Assembly (NCBI RefSeq): GCF_021653975.1
Contig: NZ_JAJKFK010000001.1
Coordinates: 836,863 to 900,862, forward strand
Length of the DNA: 64,000 nucleotides
Origin: Amycolatopsis sp. GM8
Lineage (GTDB): Bacteria > Actinomycetota > Actinomycetes > Mycobacteriales > Pseudonocardiaceae
Direction: 5' to 3'
Below, one piece after another: positions 42,475 through 54,608 of the stretch (positions are counted from its first letter, which is position 1; each line of letters begins with the position of its first letter). The position numbers were made by a program, and so were the translations under genes. The notes under the pieces were generated by a model. The model was not told the DNA's origin and ran no database searches. It worked only from the letters and a program-made list of their open reading frames with translations.

Positions 42475-44382
42475 TCAGCCGGTCACCCGCCGGTGCACCG
42501 ACTTCTCCGCCGACTCGCCCGTCCGCCACTCCGAGATCCACGGGCCGGTGCCCTCACTCGGGTCGAGCACGCCCTCCTCCAACCATTCGTACCGTCCATT
42601 GAGGACATTCGCGGCGAGCTCCTGCGCCTCGTCATCGGTGTTGTCCCACAACGCATCGAACAGCGCCTCGACGCGCAGCCGTGACTGCCGGCAGAACACG
42701 TCCGCCAGCTCCCGCGCACTGTCGGTGTCCTGCATTCGCGCGCGCACGCAGGTCGCGGCCATCGCGAACAACTCGGCGCCGATATCGACGATCCGGCCCA
42801 GGAAACCCTGCCGCAGCTGGAGCGCCGCCTGCCAGCGCGCCATCCCGTAGAACGTCGAACGGGCGAGCTTCCGCGCGCTCCGGTCGAGATAGCGCAGATG
42901 AGGCGCGAGCACCCCGAACTCGTGGAACGACGTCGGCACGTTGCCCTTGCCGGTGACCAGCTGCGGCAACCACTTCGCGTAGAAGCCACTCGCCTTTGCC
43001 GCCGCCTTCGCCTTGTCCCGCGTGGTGGCGTCGATCTCGGCCAGCGCGCCCGCGGCCGCCAGGTGTGCGTCGACGGCCTCACGCGCGATGAGCAGGTGCA
43101 TGATCTCCGTGGAGCCTTCGAAGATCCGGTTGATCCGCAGGTCCCGCACCAACTGCTCGACGCCGGCCGCCCGCTCGCCGCGGGCCGCGAGCGACGCCGC
43201 CGTCTCGTAGCCACGGCCACCCCGGATCTGCAGCAGCTCGTCGGCGACCTGGCACGACATCTCGCTCGCCCACAGCTTCGCGAGCGCGGCCTCGATCCGG
43301 ATGTCGTTGCGGCCTTCGTCGCTCATGTGCGCGGACAGCTCCTGCACGGCCTCCATCGCGTACGTGGTCGCGGCGATGAACGAGATCTTGTTCGCCACGG
43401 CGGCATGCTCGGCGATCGGCTTGCCCCACTGGACCCGTTCGGCCGACCATTCCCGCGCGATCTTCAGGCACCACTTGCCCGCGCCCGCGCACATCGACGG
43501 GATCGACAACCGGCCGGTGTTCAGTGTCGCGAGCGCGATCTTGAGTCCCCTGCCTTCGCCGCCGACGACGTTTTCCTTGGGCACCAGCACTTTGTGGAAC
43601 CGGGTCACGCCGTTTTCGATCCCGCGCAGGCCCATGAACGCGTTGCGCCGCTCGACGGTGATGCCCGGGCTGTCCATCTCGACGATGAAGGCCGTCACCC
43701 CGCCGCGGTGCCCGGCGGACTTCGGGACGCGGGCCATCACGACGACCAGTTCGGCGACCACCCCGTTGGTGGTCCACAGTTTCACGCCGTCCAGCTCGTA
43801 GGCCTCGCCGTCCTCGGTGGGCACCGCGGAGGTCGCGAGCCGGGCCGGATCGGAGCCGACGTCGGGTTCGGTGAGCAGGAACGCGGTGATCGCGCCGTTG
43901 GCGCACCGGGGCAGGAACTTCGCCTTCTGTTCGGGAGTGCCGGCGAGTTTGAGCGGTTCGGGTACGCCGATCGACTGGTGCGCCGAGAGCAGCACGCCGA
44001 GCGTCGGATGCACCGAGCCGACGAGCATCAGCGCCCGGTTGTAGGCGACCTGCGTCAGCCCGAGGCCGCCGTACTCCCCGGGGATCTTGATCCCGAAGCA
44101 GCCGAGCCTGGCCAGCCCCGTCACGTACTCGTCGGGGACCCGCGACTCGCGCTCGATGACGCCGCCGTCGATCGTCGCGCAGTACTCGCGCAGCCGGCGG
44201 AGGAAGTCGTCGGCCTTCCCGGCGGCCTCCGGCGTCGCGTGCGGATGCGGGTGCACCAGGTCCAGCCGGAACCGGCCGAGGTAAAGCTCCTTGGCGAACG
44301 AGGGCTTGCTCCAGCCGGCCTCCCGGGACTCCTCGGCCAGGGCACGCGCCTCTCGTTCGGTCACTTTCGGTTGCGTCGTCAC
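42475..44382 (-). CDS. Large acyl-CoA dehydrogenase
   Basis: FAD enzyme of 635 residues, longer than the usual ~380-400, with an N-terminal extension of about 60 residues and a C-terminal helical extension of about 170 residues, like some actinobacterial FadE proteins. The core has GCFGIKIPGEYGGLGLTQVA, FLLTEPDVGSDPARLATSAV (substrate/FAD site), ERRNAFMGLRGIENGVTRFH and LLQIRGGRGYETA followed by RINRIFEGSTEIMHLLIARE. It probably catalyses the first step of beta-oxidation of an unidentified acyl-CoA. The GTG start has GAGGAGG four bases upstream. No other beta-oxidation gene is adjacent. Confidence 0.92.
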   Translation of the reverse strand: MTTQPKVTEREARALAEESREAGWSKPSFAKELYLGRFRLDLVHPHPHATPEAAGKADDFLRRLREYCATIDGGVIERESRVPDEYVTGLARLGCFGIKIPGEYGGLGLTQVAYNRALMLVGSVHPTLGVLLSAHQSIGVPEPLKLAGTPEQKAKFLPRCANGAITAFLLTEPDVGSDPARLATSAVPTEDGEAYELDGVKLWTTNGVVAELVVVMARVPKSAGHRGGVTAFIVEMDSPGITVERRNAFMGLRGIENGVTRFHKVLVPKENVVGGEGRGLKIALATLNTGRLSIPSMCAGAGKWCLKIAREWSAERVQWGKPIAEHAAVANKISFIAATTYAMEAVQELSAHMSDEGRNDIRIEAALAKLWASEMSCQVADELLQIRGGRGYETAASLAARGERAAGVEQLVRDLRINRIFEGSTEIMHLLIAREAVDAHLAAAGALAEIDATTRDKAKAAAKASGFYAKWLPQLVTGKGNVPTSFHEFGVLAPHLRYLDRSARKLARSTFYGMARWQAALQLRQGFLGRIVDIGAELFAMAATCVRARMQDTDSARELADVFCRQSRLRVEALFDALWDNTDDEAQELAANVLNGRYEWLEEGVLDPSEGTGPWISEWRTGESAEKSVHRRVTG

Positions 44383-44424
44383 GGGGCCTCCTCGACGTCG
44401 GCGCCAAGAGCTGTGTGAGGTGTG

Positions 44425-45408
44425 TTACCCCCGGGTAGCGACCGGCAAACCCCTCCGGCGAAAGGTCGCATTCGCCGTGACCGGAAATTCGGGCATGCCG
44501 ATCACCACATCGCCAAGACGCGGCTCGCCCTGTACCCAGATGCGCCGGTGAAACCAGATGGCCGTGTACAGATCCAGCGGGCAGTCCTCGATTTCGACGT
44601 CGACAGGGCCGATTTCCGGCAGTACCGCCCAGGCCCGCACCCAGGGCTCGTCGTCTTCGGTGAAGTCGGCGTCGCCAACGGCGCCCGCCACCGCACGCCA
44701 AGCACGCGGCTCCGGCAGCTTGGACCGTAACCGGCGAGCCCAGAGCGCGAGAATCACGAGCGGAACGAGGACGAGCGCATACACGAAGATCGCCTCTCCG
44801 GTCTCGCCCGGCTCTGGCGGAGCGGCGATCGTGCCGGCAACCACCGCCAGCAGGGCCGCTGCGAAGAACGACGCGACCCCCGCCACTACATGGAACTTCG
44901 TGTGGCTCCCGCGGACCACCGGCTCGGGCCTGGCCACCCGCCCTGCCCAGTGCCCGGCCCTGGCGAGCCACGGCCGCCCGGATCGGTCGACACGAACGGC
45001 CGTGTAGCCGCGCGCAGCGCCGGCGAGCCAGACACGACCGGTCCGCGCGATGACGTTGCGGACGTGACGAGGCATACCGCACAAGACATAAACCGCGTCC
45101 CCGGCCACGATTCGGTTGCCGTGCAAGGCGACGTCGACCGGCCGCCACCGGTCCCGGAGCAACGGCTCCAGCAGCCTCGCACACCGGATGTACCGGCGCC
45201 GCCAGATCGTCCATCCGGTCCAGGCCGCAACTCCCGCACACACGCCGATGACGTCGGTCGTGGCGAACCCGAACACCGCGTGCAGGCCGGCCAGGACCAC
45301 GATCCAGCCGAACCCCCACCACGGCACGGTTCCCCGGGCACGCAGATGCGCGAGGTGCAGGGCGGTGCTGTCACTCTCGCTCGCGGGAATGTGCGTCAAC
45401 GGGATCAT
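44425..45408 (-). CDS. Membrane protein of unknown function
   Basis: Protein of 327 residues with two pairs of hydrophobic segments: WGFGWIVVLAGLHAVFGFAT with DVIGVCAGVAAWTGWTIW near residues 30-65, and VVAGVASFFAAALLAVVAGT with EAIFVYALVLVPLVILAL near residues 175-230. They are separated and followed by hydrophilic domains. The central part (RPVDVALHGNRIVAGDAVYV) is beta-rich. I recognise no family. I take the ATG (MIPLTHIPASESDS) ten bases after a TAGCCT; the frame is open to 45471. It faces the patatin gene divergently and lies 42 bp before the acyl-CoA dehydrogenase gene. Confidence 0.7.
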   Translation of the reverse strand: MIPLTHIPASESDSTALHLAHLRARGTVPWWGFGWIVVLAGLHAVFGFATTDVIGVCAGVAAWTGWTIWRRRYIRCARLLEPLLRDRWRPVDVALHGNRIVAGDAVYVLCGMPRHVRNVIARTGRVWLAGAARGYTAVRVDRSGRPWLARAGHWAGRVARPEPVVRGSHTKFHVVAGVASFFAAALLAVVAGTIAAPPEPGETGEAIFVYALVLVPLVILALWARRLRSKLPEPRAWRAVAGAVGDADFTEDDEPWVRAWAVLPEIGPVDVEIEDCPLDLYTAIWFHRRIWVQGEPRLGDVVIGMPEFPVTANATFRRRGLPVATRG

Positions 45409-45533
45409 GGTGATGAGAAGGCTAAACGGGACGACCACCCCCGGCGATCGGATTTCCGTCGCACTCCTCACGACGAATGGCCGTACCCGGAAAGCCGAGA
45501 GACCATGGGCATCGAGGGGAGAGGGGAGGTCCC

Positions 45534-46424
45534 ATGTCCGACGTCGTACTGCCCCGGCCGGTGGGGTTCGTGTTCGGCGGTGGCGGCAGCCTCGGCGCGA
45601 TGCAGGTCGGCATGCTGCGCGCGCTCGACGAGCACGGCATCCGCGCGGACCTGGTCGCCGGCACCTCCGTCGGCTCGCTCAACGGCGCGGTGCTCGCCCA
45701 CGAGCCGGACGACGCCGTGCGCCGGCTGCCCGAGATCTGGTCGCACATGACGCGGCACGAGGCGTTCCCCGGTGGCGTGTTCGGCCAGGTCCGCACCCTG
45801 CGCCACGCGAAGACCCACCTGTTCCCCAACACCGGCCTCGCCACGATCATCCGCGAGCACCTCGGCGAAAGTACGACGTTCGACGACCTCAAGCTGCCGT
45901 TCGGGGTGGTGACCACCGACGTCGACACCGCCGAGCCGCGGCTCATCCGCTCCGGCGAACTCCTGCCCACCCTGCTGGCCAGCGCGGCGATCCCGGGCAT
46001 CTACCCGCCCGTCGAGGTCGACGGGCGGCTGCTCTACGACGGCGGCCTCGTCGCGAACGTGCCGATGCGGCAGGCCCTGAGCATGGGCGCGCGATCGCTC
46101 GTCGTGCTCGACTGCGCGTTCCCCGGCCAGATCCCGTCGCCGCCGCACACCTTCGCCGAAGTCCTGATGTACACGGCGATGATCAGCATGCGGAACCAGG
46201 CCGTGCTCGAAGCGCCGATCGCGGCCGCCGCGGTACCGGTCGTGTACCTGCCGGGACCGGTACCGGTCCGGTTGAGCCCACTGGATTTCAGCCATACCGC
46301 GCAACTGCGGACCAATGCCTACGAAGCGGCCCGGCGATATCTCGACGAGCTGGTCGTCGAGGGGCCCGGGCTTTACGGTGGACCGGGTGTGAAGATCCTG
46401 TCAGGCACCGAAAATGGCACGTGA
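45534..46424 (+). CDS. Patatin-like phospholipase
   Basis: Serine lipid hydrolase of 296 residues. It has the glycine-rich oxyanion loop VGFVFGGGGSLGAMQVGMLR, the nucleophile elbow GTSVG and the catalytic Asp in LLYDGGLVANVPM, in the order of the Ser-Asp dyad of patatins. There is no signal peptide, so it acts inside the cell or at the inner membrane face, presumably cleaving phospholipid or lysophospholipid acyl chains. The ATG is set by GGGGAGG four bases upstream; the frame is open to 45477. It precedes an L,D-transpeptidase gene by 102 bp, without evidence of a shared role. Confidence 0.92.
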   Translation: MSDVVLPRPVGFVFGGGGSLGAMQVGMLRALDEHGIRADLVAGTSVGSLNGAVLAHEPDDAVRRLPEIWSHMTRHEAFPGGVFGQVRTLRHAKTHLFPNTGLATIIREHLGESTTFDDLKLPFGVVTTDVDTAEPRLIRSGELLPTLLASAAIPGIYPPVEVDGRLLYDGGLVANVPMRQALSMGARSLVVLDCAFPGQIPSPPHTFAEVLMYTAMISMRNQAVLEAPIAAAAVPVVYLPGPVPVRLSPLDFSHTAQLRTNAYEAARRYLDELVVEGPGLYGGPGVKILSGTENGT

Positions 46425-46526
46425 CACACGCCACTCTGCAACAACAAACCTCGTGGTGGGCCGTCTTGAGTAGCGCGGTAGTTTGAAGCCCGGCTGCCCT
46501 TCCGACCTCCACCAGAAGAGACTTTG

Positions 46527-47762
46527 ATGTTCTTGAACAAGCCTTTACGTCCTTCCGGCAGATTGGGTTCCGGCATCCTCGCCGGACTCCTGGTGAGCGT
46601 GCTCGCGCTTTCGGCGTGTACCTCCGGCGATTCGAATACGGGTACCAACACAATTCCCGGAAGTACGCCGGTTTCGTCGGAGGCCGGCGCGGCGGTGACC
46701 GTGTCGATCGAGCCCGCCGCCGACGCCACGAACATCAGCCCGACCACCCCGATCGTCGTGAAGGCCGCGGGCGGCACCCTCAGCGACGTCACCGTCACGA
46801 ACGCGGCCAAGGGCACGAAGGTCAAGGGCTCGCTGTCGGACGACAAGACGACGTGGACTTCGAGTGACGTCCTCGGTTACGGCGCGAAGTACTCGGTGGT
46901 CGCGCACGCTGCCGACCCGTCGGGCAAAAGCGTTGAGCAGCAAAGCACTTTGAGCACGATCGCACCGGCGAAGCAGGCGAACGCGAACCTGATCCCCGCG
47001 CCGTCCACGGTCGCGCAGACCGGGGTCGGGGTCGGCCAGCCGATCGTGTTCCAGTTCAGCTACGCGGTGAAGAACAAGGCGGCGGTGGAGAAGCAGCTGT
47101 CGGTGAAGTCGAACCCGCCGCAGCAGGGCAGCTGGTACTGGATCGACGACAAGAACGTGCACTACCGCCCGAAGGACTACTGGCAGGCGGGCACGACGCT
47201 GACGGTGAGCGCGAAGATCTACGGGGTCGATTTCGGCAACGGCGTGTTCGGCGCGGAGGACCGCACCGAGACTTACCACGTGCACGATTCGTGGATCGCG
47301 AAGGCGGACGGCAACACCGAGCAGATGCAGATCTTCCACAACGGGCAGATGGTCAAGTCGATGCCGATCTCGATGGGCAAGGACGCCACGCCCACCCACC
47401 TCGGCCCGCACGTCATCTCGTTCAAGTCCGCGAACTACACGATGGACTCGTGCACCTACGGCGTCTGCCCGCCCGACCCGAAGGCGTACCGGTCGGACGA
47501 GAAGTTCTCGAACCGCATTTCCAACGACGGCGAGTTCGTGCACGAGAACCCGAACAGCGTTGGCGCGCAAGGAAGTTCGAACGTGTCGCACGGTTGCATC
47601 AACCTCAACGAGGCGAACGCGACCTGGTTCTTCGACAACATGGGCCTCGGTGACGTCGTCGAGGTGACCAACTCGGGTGGCCCGCCGCTGCCGGTCTGGG
47701 ACCTCTACGGCGACTGGGCGTTGTCGTGGGACCAGTGGCAGAAGGGCAGCGCGCTCAGCTGA
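46527..47762 (+). CDS. L,D-transpeptidase lipoprotein (Ldt with Ig-like domains)
   Basis: Peptidoglycan cross-linking enzyme of 411 residues that forms 3-3 DAP links and resists most beta-lactams. A lipoprotein signal (SGILAGLLVSVLALSAC, lipobox Cys31) and a Ser/Thr/Gly linker lead to two Ig-like domains (about residues 50-145 and 150-270). The YkuD catalytic domain follows, with HNGQMVKSMPISMGK and the active site HENP with SNVSHGCINLNEA (catalytic Cys after His-Gly). A C-terminal WDLYGDWALSWDQWQKGSA tail, with the Trp-rich subdomain of mycobacterial Ldts, is present. The ATG is chosen over the preceding TTG; the upstream AGAAGAG is a modest ribosome site. Confidence 0.95.
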   Translation: MFLNKPLRPSGRLGSGILAGLLVSVLALSACTSGDSNTGTNTIPGSTPVSSEAGAAVTVSIEPAADATNISPTTPIVVKAAGGTLSDVTVTNAAKGTKVKGSLSDDKTTWTSSDVLGYGAKYSVVAHAADPSGKSVEQQSTLSTIAPAKQANANLIPAPSTVAQTGVGVGQPIVFQFSYAVKNKAAVEKQLSVKSNPPQQGSWYWIDDKNVHYRPKDYWQAGTTLTVSAKIYGVDFGNGVFGAEDRTETYHVHDSWIAKADGNTEQMQIFHNGQMVKSMPISMGKDATPTHLGPHVISFKSANYTMDSCTYGVCPPDPKAYRSDEKFSNRISNDGEFVHENPNSVGAQGSSNVSHGCINLNEANATWFFDNMGLGDVVEVTNSGGPPLPVWDLYGDWALSWDQWQKGSALS

Positions 47763-47765
47763 GCG

Positions 47766-47808
47766 TTCCGGCTCACCGTGGCGGGCCGCCCGCCACGGTG
47801 AGCCGGAA
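47766..47808. terminator. Very strong bidirectional terminator
   Basis: A 20-bp perfect stem (TTCCGGCTCACCGTGGCGGG and its complement) with a three-base loop lies directly between the convergent L,D-transpeptidase and SDR genes. Confidence 0.95.
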
Positions 47809-48588
47809 TCAGCCGACTGTCGGTGGCAGGTGGATGACCTGGTTCAGACCGCCGTCGACCGTGATGGCCGCGCCGGTGACGTAACTGGCTTCGGGGCTCG
47901 CCAGAAAGGCGACGACAGCGGCGATCTCCTCGGGCGTGCCCGTGCGGCGCATGGGCACGTGCCCCGCGTACGCCTCCATGGCGCCCGGGATCTCCCCCAC
48001 CGGACCGGTCATGCCGGTCGGATAGATCACGCCGGGGTGCACCGTGTTCGAGCGGACACCGTCGGCGGCGTGTTCGATCGCGATGCTGGCGCTCAGGCTT
48101 TCGGCGGCACTCTTGGCCGCGCCATAGGCGGGCTGGCCGTAGTTGTTGTGCAGCGCGTTGGACGAGCCGATGTTCACGATGTTGCCTTTGGTCTTCTTCA
48201 GGTGCGGGATGGCGGCCTTGGCCGCGTAGAAGACCGCGCTCGCGTTGACGGCGATCATGTCCTGCCAGGTCTGTGCGTCCAGCTCGGCGAACCGGCCGAC
48301 ATCGCTGGCGCCCGCGCAGTTGACGAGCACGTCCAGCCGGCCGAATTCCTCGGCCGTGCCGTCGACCAACGCGATGACGGCGGCCTGGTCGCGGACATCC
48401 ACGACCCGCTCGACGATCGCGCCGCTTTCAGGCGCCTGCTTCGCCGTCCGGCTCAGTTTCTCCGCATCCCGCCCGGCGATGACGACCGTCGCGCCCTCCT
48501 CGGCGAACCGCAGGGCGATCGCGGCTCCCATGCCGGATCCACCCCCGGTGACCAGGGCGACGTGGTCGGCAAAACGATTGAACCCCAT
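47809..48588 (-). CDS. Short-chain dehydrogenase/reductase (classical)
   Basis: Classical SDR of 259 residues. The cofactor loop is VALVTGGGSGMGAAIALRFA, the NNAG-like block is LVNCAGASDVGRF, and the catalytic residues are in NIGSSNALHNNYG and YGAAKSAAESLS, followed by IHPGVIYPTGM-like and ITVDGGLNQ ends. The Arg after the second strand (IAGRDAEK) suggests NADP(H). It likely belongs to the 3-oxoacyl-ACP reductase/alcohol dehydrogenase group; the substrate is unknown. The ATG (MGFNRFADH) has GAAGAGG seven bases upstream; the frame is open to 48624 without a better site. Confidence 0.92.
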   Translation of the reverse strand: MGFNRFADHVALVTGGGSGMGAAIALRFAEEGATVVIAGRDAEKLSRTAKQAPESGAIVERVVDVRDQAAVIALVDGTAEEFGRLDVLVNCAGASDVGRFAELDAQTWQDMIAVNASAVFYAAKAAIPHLKKTKGNIVNIGSSNALHNNYGQPAYGAAKSAAESLSASIAIEHAADGVRSNTVHPGVIYPTGMTGPVGEIPGAMEAYAGHVPMRRTGTPEEIAAVVAFLASPEASYVTGAAITVDGGLNQVIHLPPTVG

Positions 48589-48755
48589 GAAACTGCCTCT
48601 TCCCGCCACTGTGGGCCCGGGCACGAAGCCGAGCCGGTGGATGATCTTCCCGGTGGTCTCGACCGTACTGAACGCGATTCCGGCGCGGGGCCATCAGTTC
48701 CCTCGTGTGCCTGATCTGCCGCCCGGCGAGGCACCATCGAGCCGACGCCGGCCGG

Positions 48756-49934
48756 CTAGTCCGCCACCGCGTGGCCGTGGGTGGCGATGACCGTCGTCGC
48801 GACGAGGGCGGCGACCACGAGCGCCGCGAGGTAGACCGGCAGCGGCGTGAACGACACCACCACCACGAGCACCGCGGCCACCGGGTAGCCGATCGCGATC
48901 GGGCGGCAGGCGTTGCGCGGCCCGACGTGCAGCAGCCACACGCTGAGCAGGTACAGCGCGATCGGCACGGTGAGCGTCAGCGCGGTCCCGACGCCACCGA
49001 GATGGCTGGCGTGCGTGTCGTGGTCGATCACCAGCTCGAGCCCGACCCCGACGGCCGCGGCGGAACCGAAGATCACGTAGTGCCCGTAGCCCCAGACATA
49101 ACCCTGCGTCGCCGTGGCCATCCGCACGTGCGCCGGCTGGTCGAAGTACAGCCACCACATCGAGAACACGATCACCACCCCGGCGATCCCGACCGCGACC
49201 AGACCACCCGCCGAATGCCCGCTGCCCAGCGCCTCCTGCAGCGCGTTGCTCGCCGCGAGCACCGACTCGCCGAGCACGATCAGGGTGAACAGCCCGTACC
49301 GCTCACCGATGTGGCGCGGATGCCAGCTCGTCGCCGCGGCCCGCTCGGCCCACACCGGCACCAGCAGCTCGGCCGCCATCAGCACGAGAAAACTCGGGTA
49401 GAACCACGACTCCGGCACGGCCAGCCGCAGCAGCCAGCCCACCTGCACGAGCGTGATGCCGAGCGCGTACCGCAGCGCGGCCGGGCGGCAGCGGGGCTCC
49501 TGCCTGGCCGCCCGCAGCCACTGCCCGACCATCGCGAGCCGCATCAGGACGTAGCCGGCCACCATGATCGTCAGGTCGCCGTGCCACGCGTCGGACACCC
49601 CCGCCGCGACCACGAGCGCGCCCACGATCTGCACGAACGTCGCGATCCGGTACGGCATGTCGTCGGTGTCGAAGGCCGATGCGAACCAAGAGAAGTTGAC
49701 CCAGCCCCACCAGATCGCGAGGAACACGACGAGGTAGGAGGCAATGCCGTGCCCGACTTCGTGCTCGGCGAGCGAATGGTGCAGCTGCCCGGCCACCGCG
49801 CTCACCGCGACCACGAAGCACAGGTCGAACAACAGCTCGAGCGGCGTCGACGCGCGGTGCTTCTCCGAGCGGTCGCGGGCGATCATCGGCCGGTACCAGA
49901 CCCGGGTCCGCCGCAGCGCGGGCTCGTCAGACAT
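48756..49934 (-). CDS. LtrA-family (low temperature requirement A) membrane protein
   Basis: Multi-spanning membrane protein of 392 residues with about ten helices. Family-typical features are the N-terminal STPLELLFDLCFVVAVSAVA, the early WWGWVNFSWFASAFDTDD, and the central HIGERYGLFTLIVLGESVLA with its acidic residues. LtrA was named for low-temperature growth in Listeria; its biochemical role is unknown. The ATG has GAGGAG five bases upstream. The 167 bp between its stop and the SDR start hold only the SDR promoter region. It borders the long repeat-rich gap that follows. Confidence 0.92.
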   Translation of the reverse strand: MSDEPALRRTRVWYRPMIARDRSEKHRASTPLELLFDLCFVVAVSAVAGQLHHSLAEHEVGHGIASYLVVFLAIWWGWVNFSWFASAFDTDDMPYRIATFVQIVGALVVAAGVSDAWHGDLTIMVAGYVLMRLAMVGQWLRAARQEPRCRPAALRYALGITLVQVGWLLRLAVPESWFYPSFLVLMAAELLVPVWAERAAATSWHPRHIGERYGLFTLIVLGESVLAASNALQEALGSGHSAGGLVAVGIAGVVIVFSMWWLYFDQPAHVRMATATQGYVWGYGHYVIFGSAAAVGVGLELVIDHDTHASHLGGVGTALTLTVPIALYLLSVWLLHVGPRNACRPIAIGYPVAAVLVVVVSFTPLPVYLAALVVAALVATTVIATHGHAVAD

Positions 49935-50560
49935 CTCGGCTCCTCGGTCAGGGGCAGGACGTCCGACATCCCATCACGAGCAGCGCTTTTGGGCCCGGGT
50001 GGGCTCGGCTCCCCCTATGTGCGAGCCCACCCGGGCGGTGCCTTCGCGCCGCTGCCGAACGGTCCCCCGCGGACGCCGACAACGGCGCCGAGAAATGAGC
50101 GTTTGTGGTCCCGTGGACTACTACGACTCGTCAGGCTGGTGGACCCATCCCCGGACCGCCAACCGGACCGCCACTTTCCGTAGCGAATCCCTCGAAGTGA
50201 AGGCCCGACCAGGTTTACCCGGTTGCTCTCAGTAGCGCTACTGAATTGGGTGGTGCATCACTCAGATGGAGCAGAGAGTGTGACTTACTGTAGTTGATTG
50301 GCCGAGCGCTGTGTTTGTCGTGGGTGGAGTTCGGCTATGGCTGTCCATGCCGCGGACACTAGGCAGGGCGGTGGGTGATCACTGGCTGAGGCTGATCATC
50401 GTGAGCTTTCGGCACTATTGGGAAGGAAGTCCGCCTGGGAGGGCTGGTGCGAGCGGCGGACTGGGGGGCGACGGAGAGTGATCGAGTCCCTCCATGCCGA
50501 GTGGGGGGCTTGCTTGGCGGTGGTGCTGTTTGGTGGTTCAGGTGGGCACCTTGGGGGCGC

Positions 50561-50666
50561 CACCGCCCCGAGCCCGCGAGTGTCTAACGGTCGCCACGCC
50601 GCGTCAAGGCGGGAAAGCGTGCCTTGACACGGCGTGTCGACCGCTAGGGCGGCGGGGATCGGGGTG
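50561..50666. repeat. 106-bp stem-loop element (copy B of the 20108-20225 family)
   Basis: Inner arms of 25 bp (50586-50610 with 50621-50645) match at 22 positions around the loop in TCAAGGCGGGAAAGCGTGCC. The weaker outer arms are CACCGCCCCGA and TCGGGGTG. The loop and both CCTTGACA flanks are shared with copy A, 30 kb away. Confidence 0.7.
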
Positions 50667-50685
50667 ATGGCTGCGGAGTGGACAG

Positions 50686-50905
50686 CTGTCTGGCGACTTT
50701 GTTGCCGGGTGCCGTTTTGTGGGTGGCGGGTCGCGTTGGGTTTGGTGCCGGGTGCCGTTTTGTGCGTTGGCGACTGTCTGGCGGCTCTGTCGGCGAGTGC
50801 GGGTTTCGCGGTGGCGGCTGTCTGGCGGCTTTGTCGCCGGGCGCGGATTCGTGGTTGGCGGGCGCGTTGGGCTTGTCGGCGGGTGCGGTCGGTTGTGCCT
50901 AGGCG
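50686..50905. repeat. Degenerate ~44-bp tandem repeat, about five units
   Basis: CTGTCTGGCG starts units at 50686, 50774 and 50818 (spacings 88 and 44), and more diverged units start near 50730 and 50862. Each unit contains a variant of GCCGGGTGCCG followed by a TTGTG/TGGCGG segment. The repeat explains why three reading frames stay open here. It ends just before the dnaE stop codon. Confidence 0.7.
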
Positions 50906-50911
50906 CGGCTT

Positions 50912-54478
<3,567 letters not shown>

Positions 54479-54608
54479 CGGCGAAAACCTCCCCATGACG
54501 GTACTGCGCGACCCTGGACGGCCAGCCTAGCTCGCGGCACCGACAGTTTCGCGAAGGCGTGCCGGGCGTCCCGGGGAGAGACGTCCGACACGCCGTGCGG
54601 GGCGAGGG

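Larger units (their letters stand above)
49935..50911. other. 977-bp gene-free, repeat-rich gap before dnaE
   Basis: In order, the gap holds a 15-bp perfect hairpin (GCCCGGGTGGGCTCG, 49993-50007 with 50022-50036), a perfect 14-bp palindrome CAGTAGCGCTACTG (50230-50243), the stem-loop element at 50561, and the 44-bp degenerate tandem repeat at 50686. From about 50250 to 50450 the DNA is slightly richer in A/T with no open frame of interest. The frame 50096-50235 (46 codons, MSVCGPVDYYDSSGWWTHP) has no ribosome site or -10 box and is not called. I see no RNA gene. Confidence 0.65.

Noticed and set aside
42898..44418. 506-codon plus-strand frame antisense to the acyl-CoA dehydrogenase gene
   Set aside because: Composition is Arg/Gly/His-rich with no recognisable motif, while the minus strand gives a complete acyl-CoA dehydrogenase.
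50096..50235. 46-codon frame MSVCGPVDYYDSSGWW
   Set aside because: No ribosome site, no -10 box and no supporting neighbour; left as noncoding.
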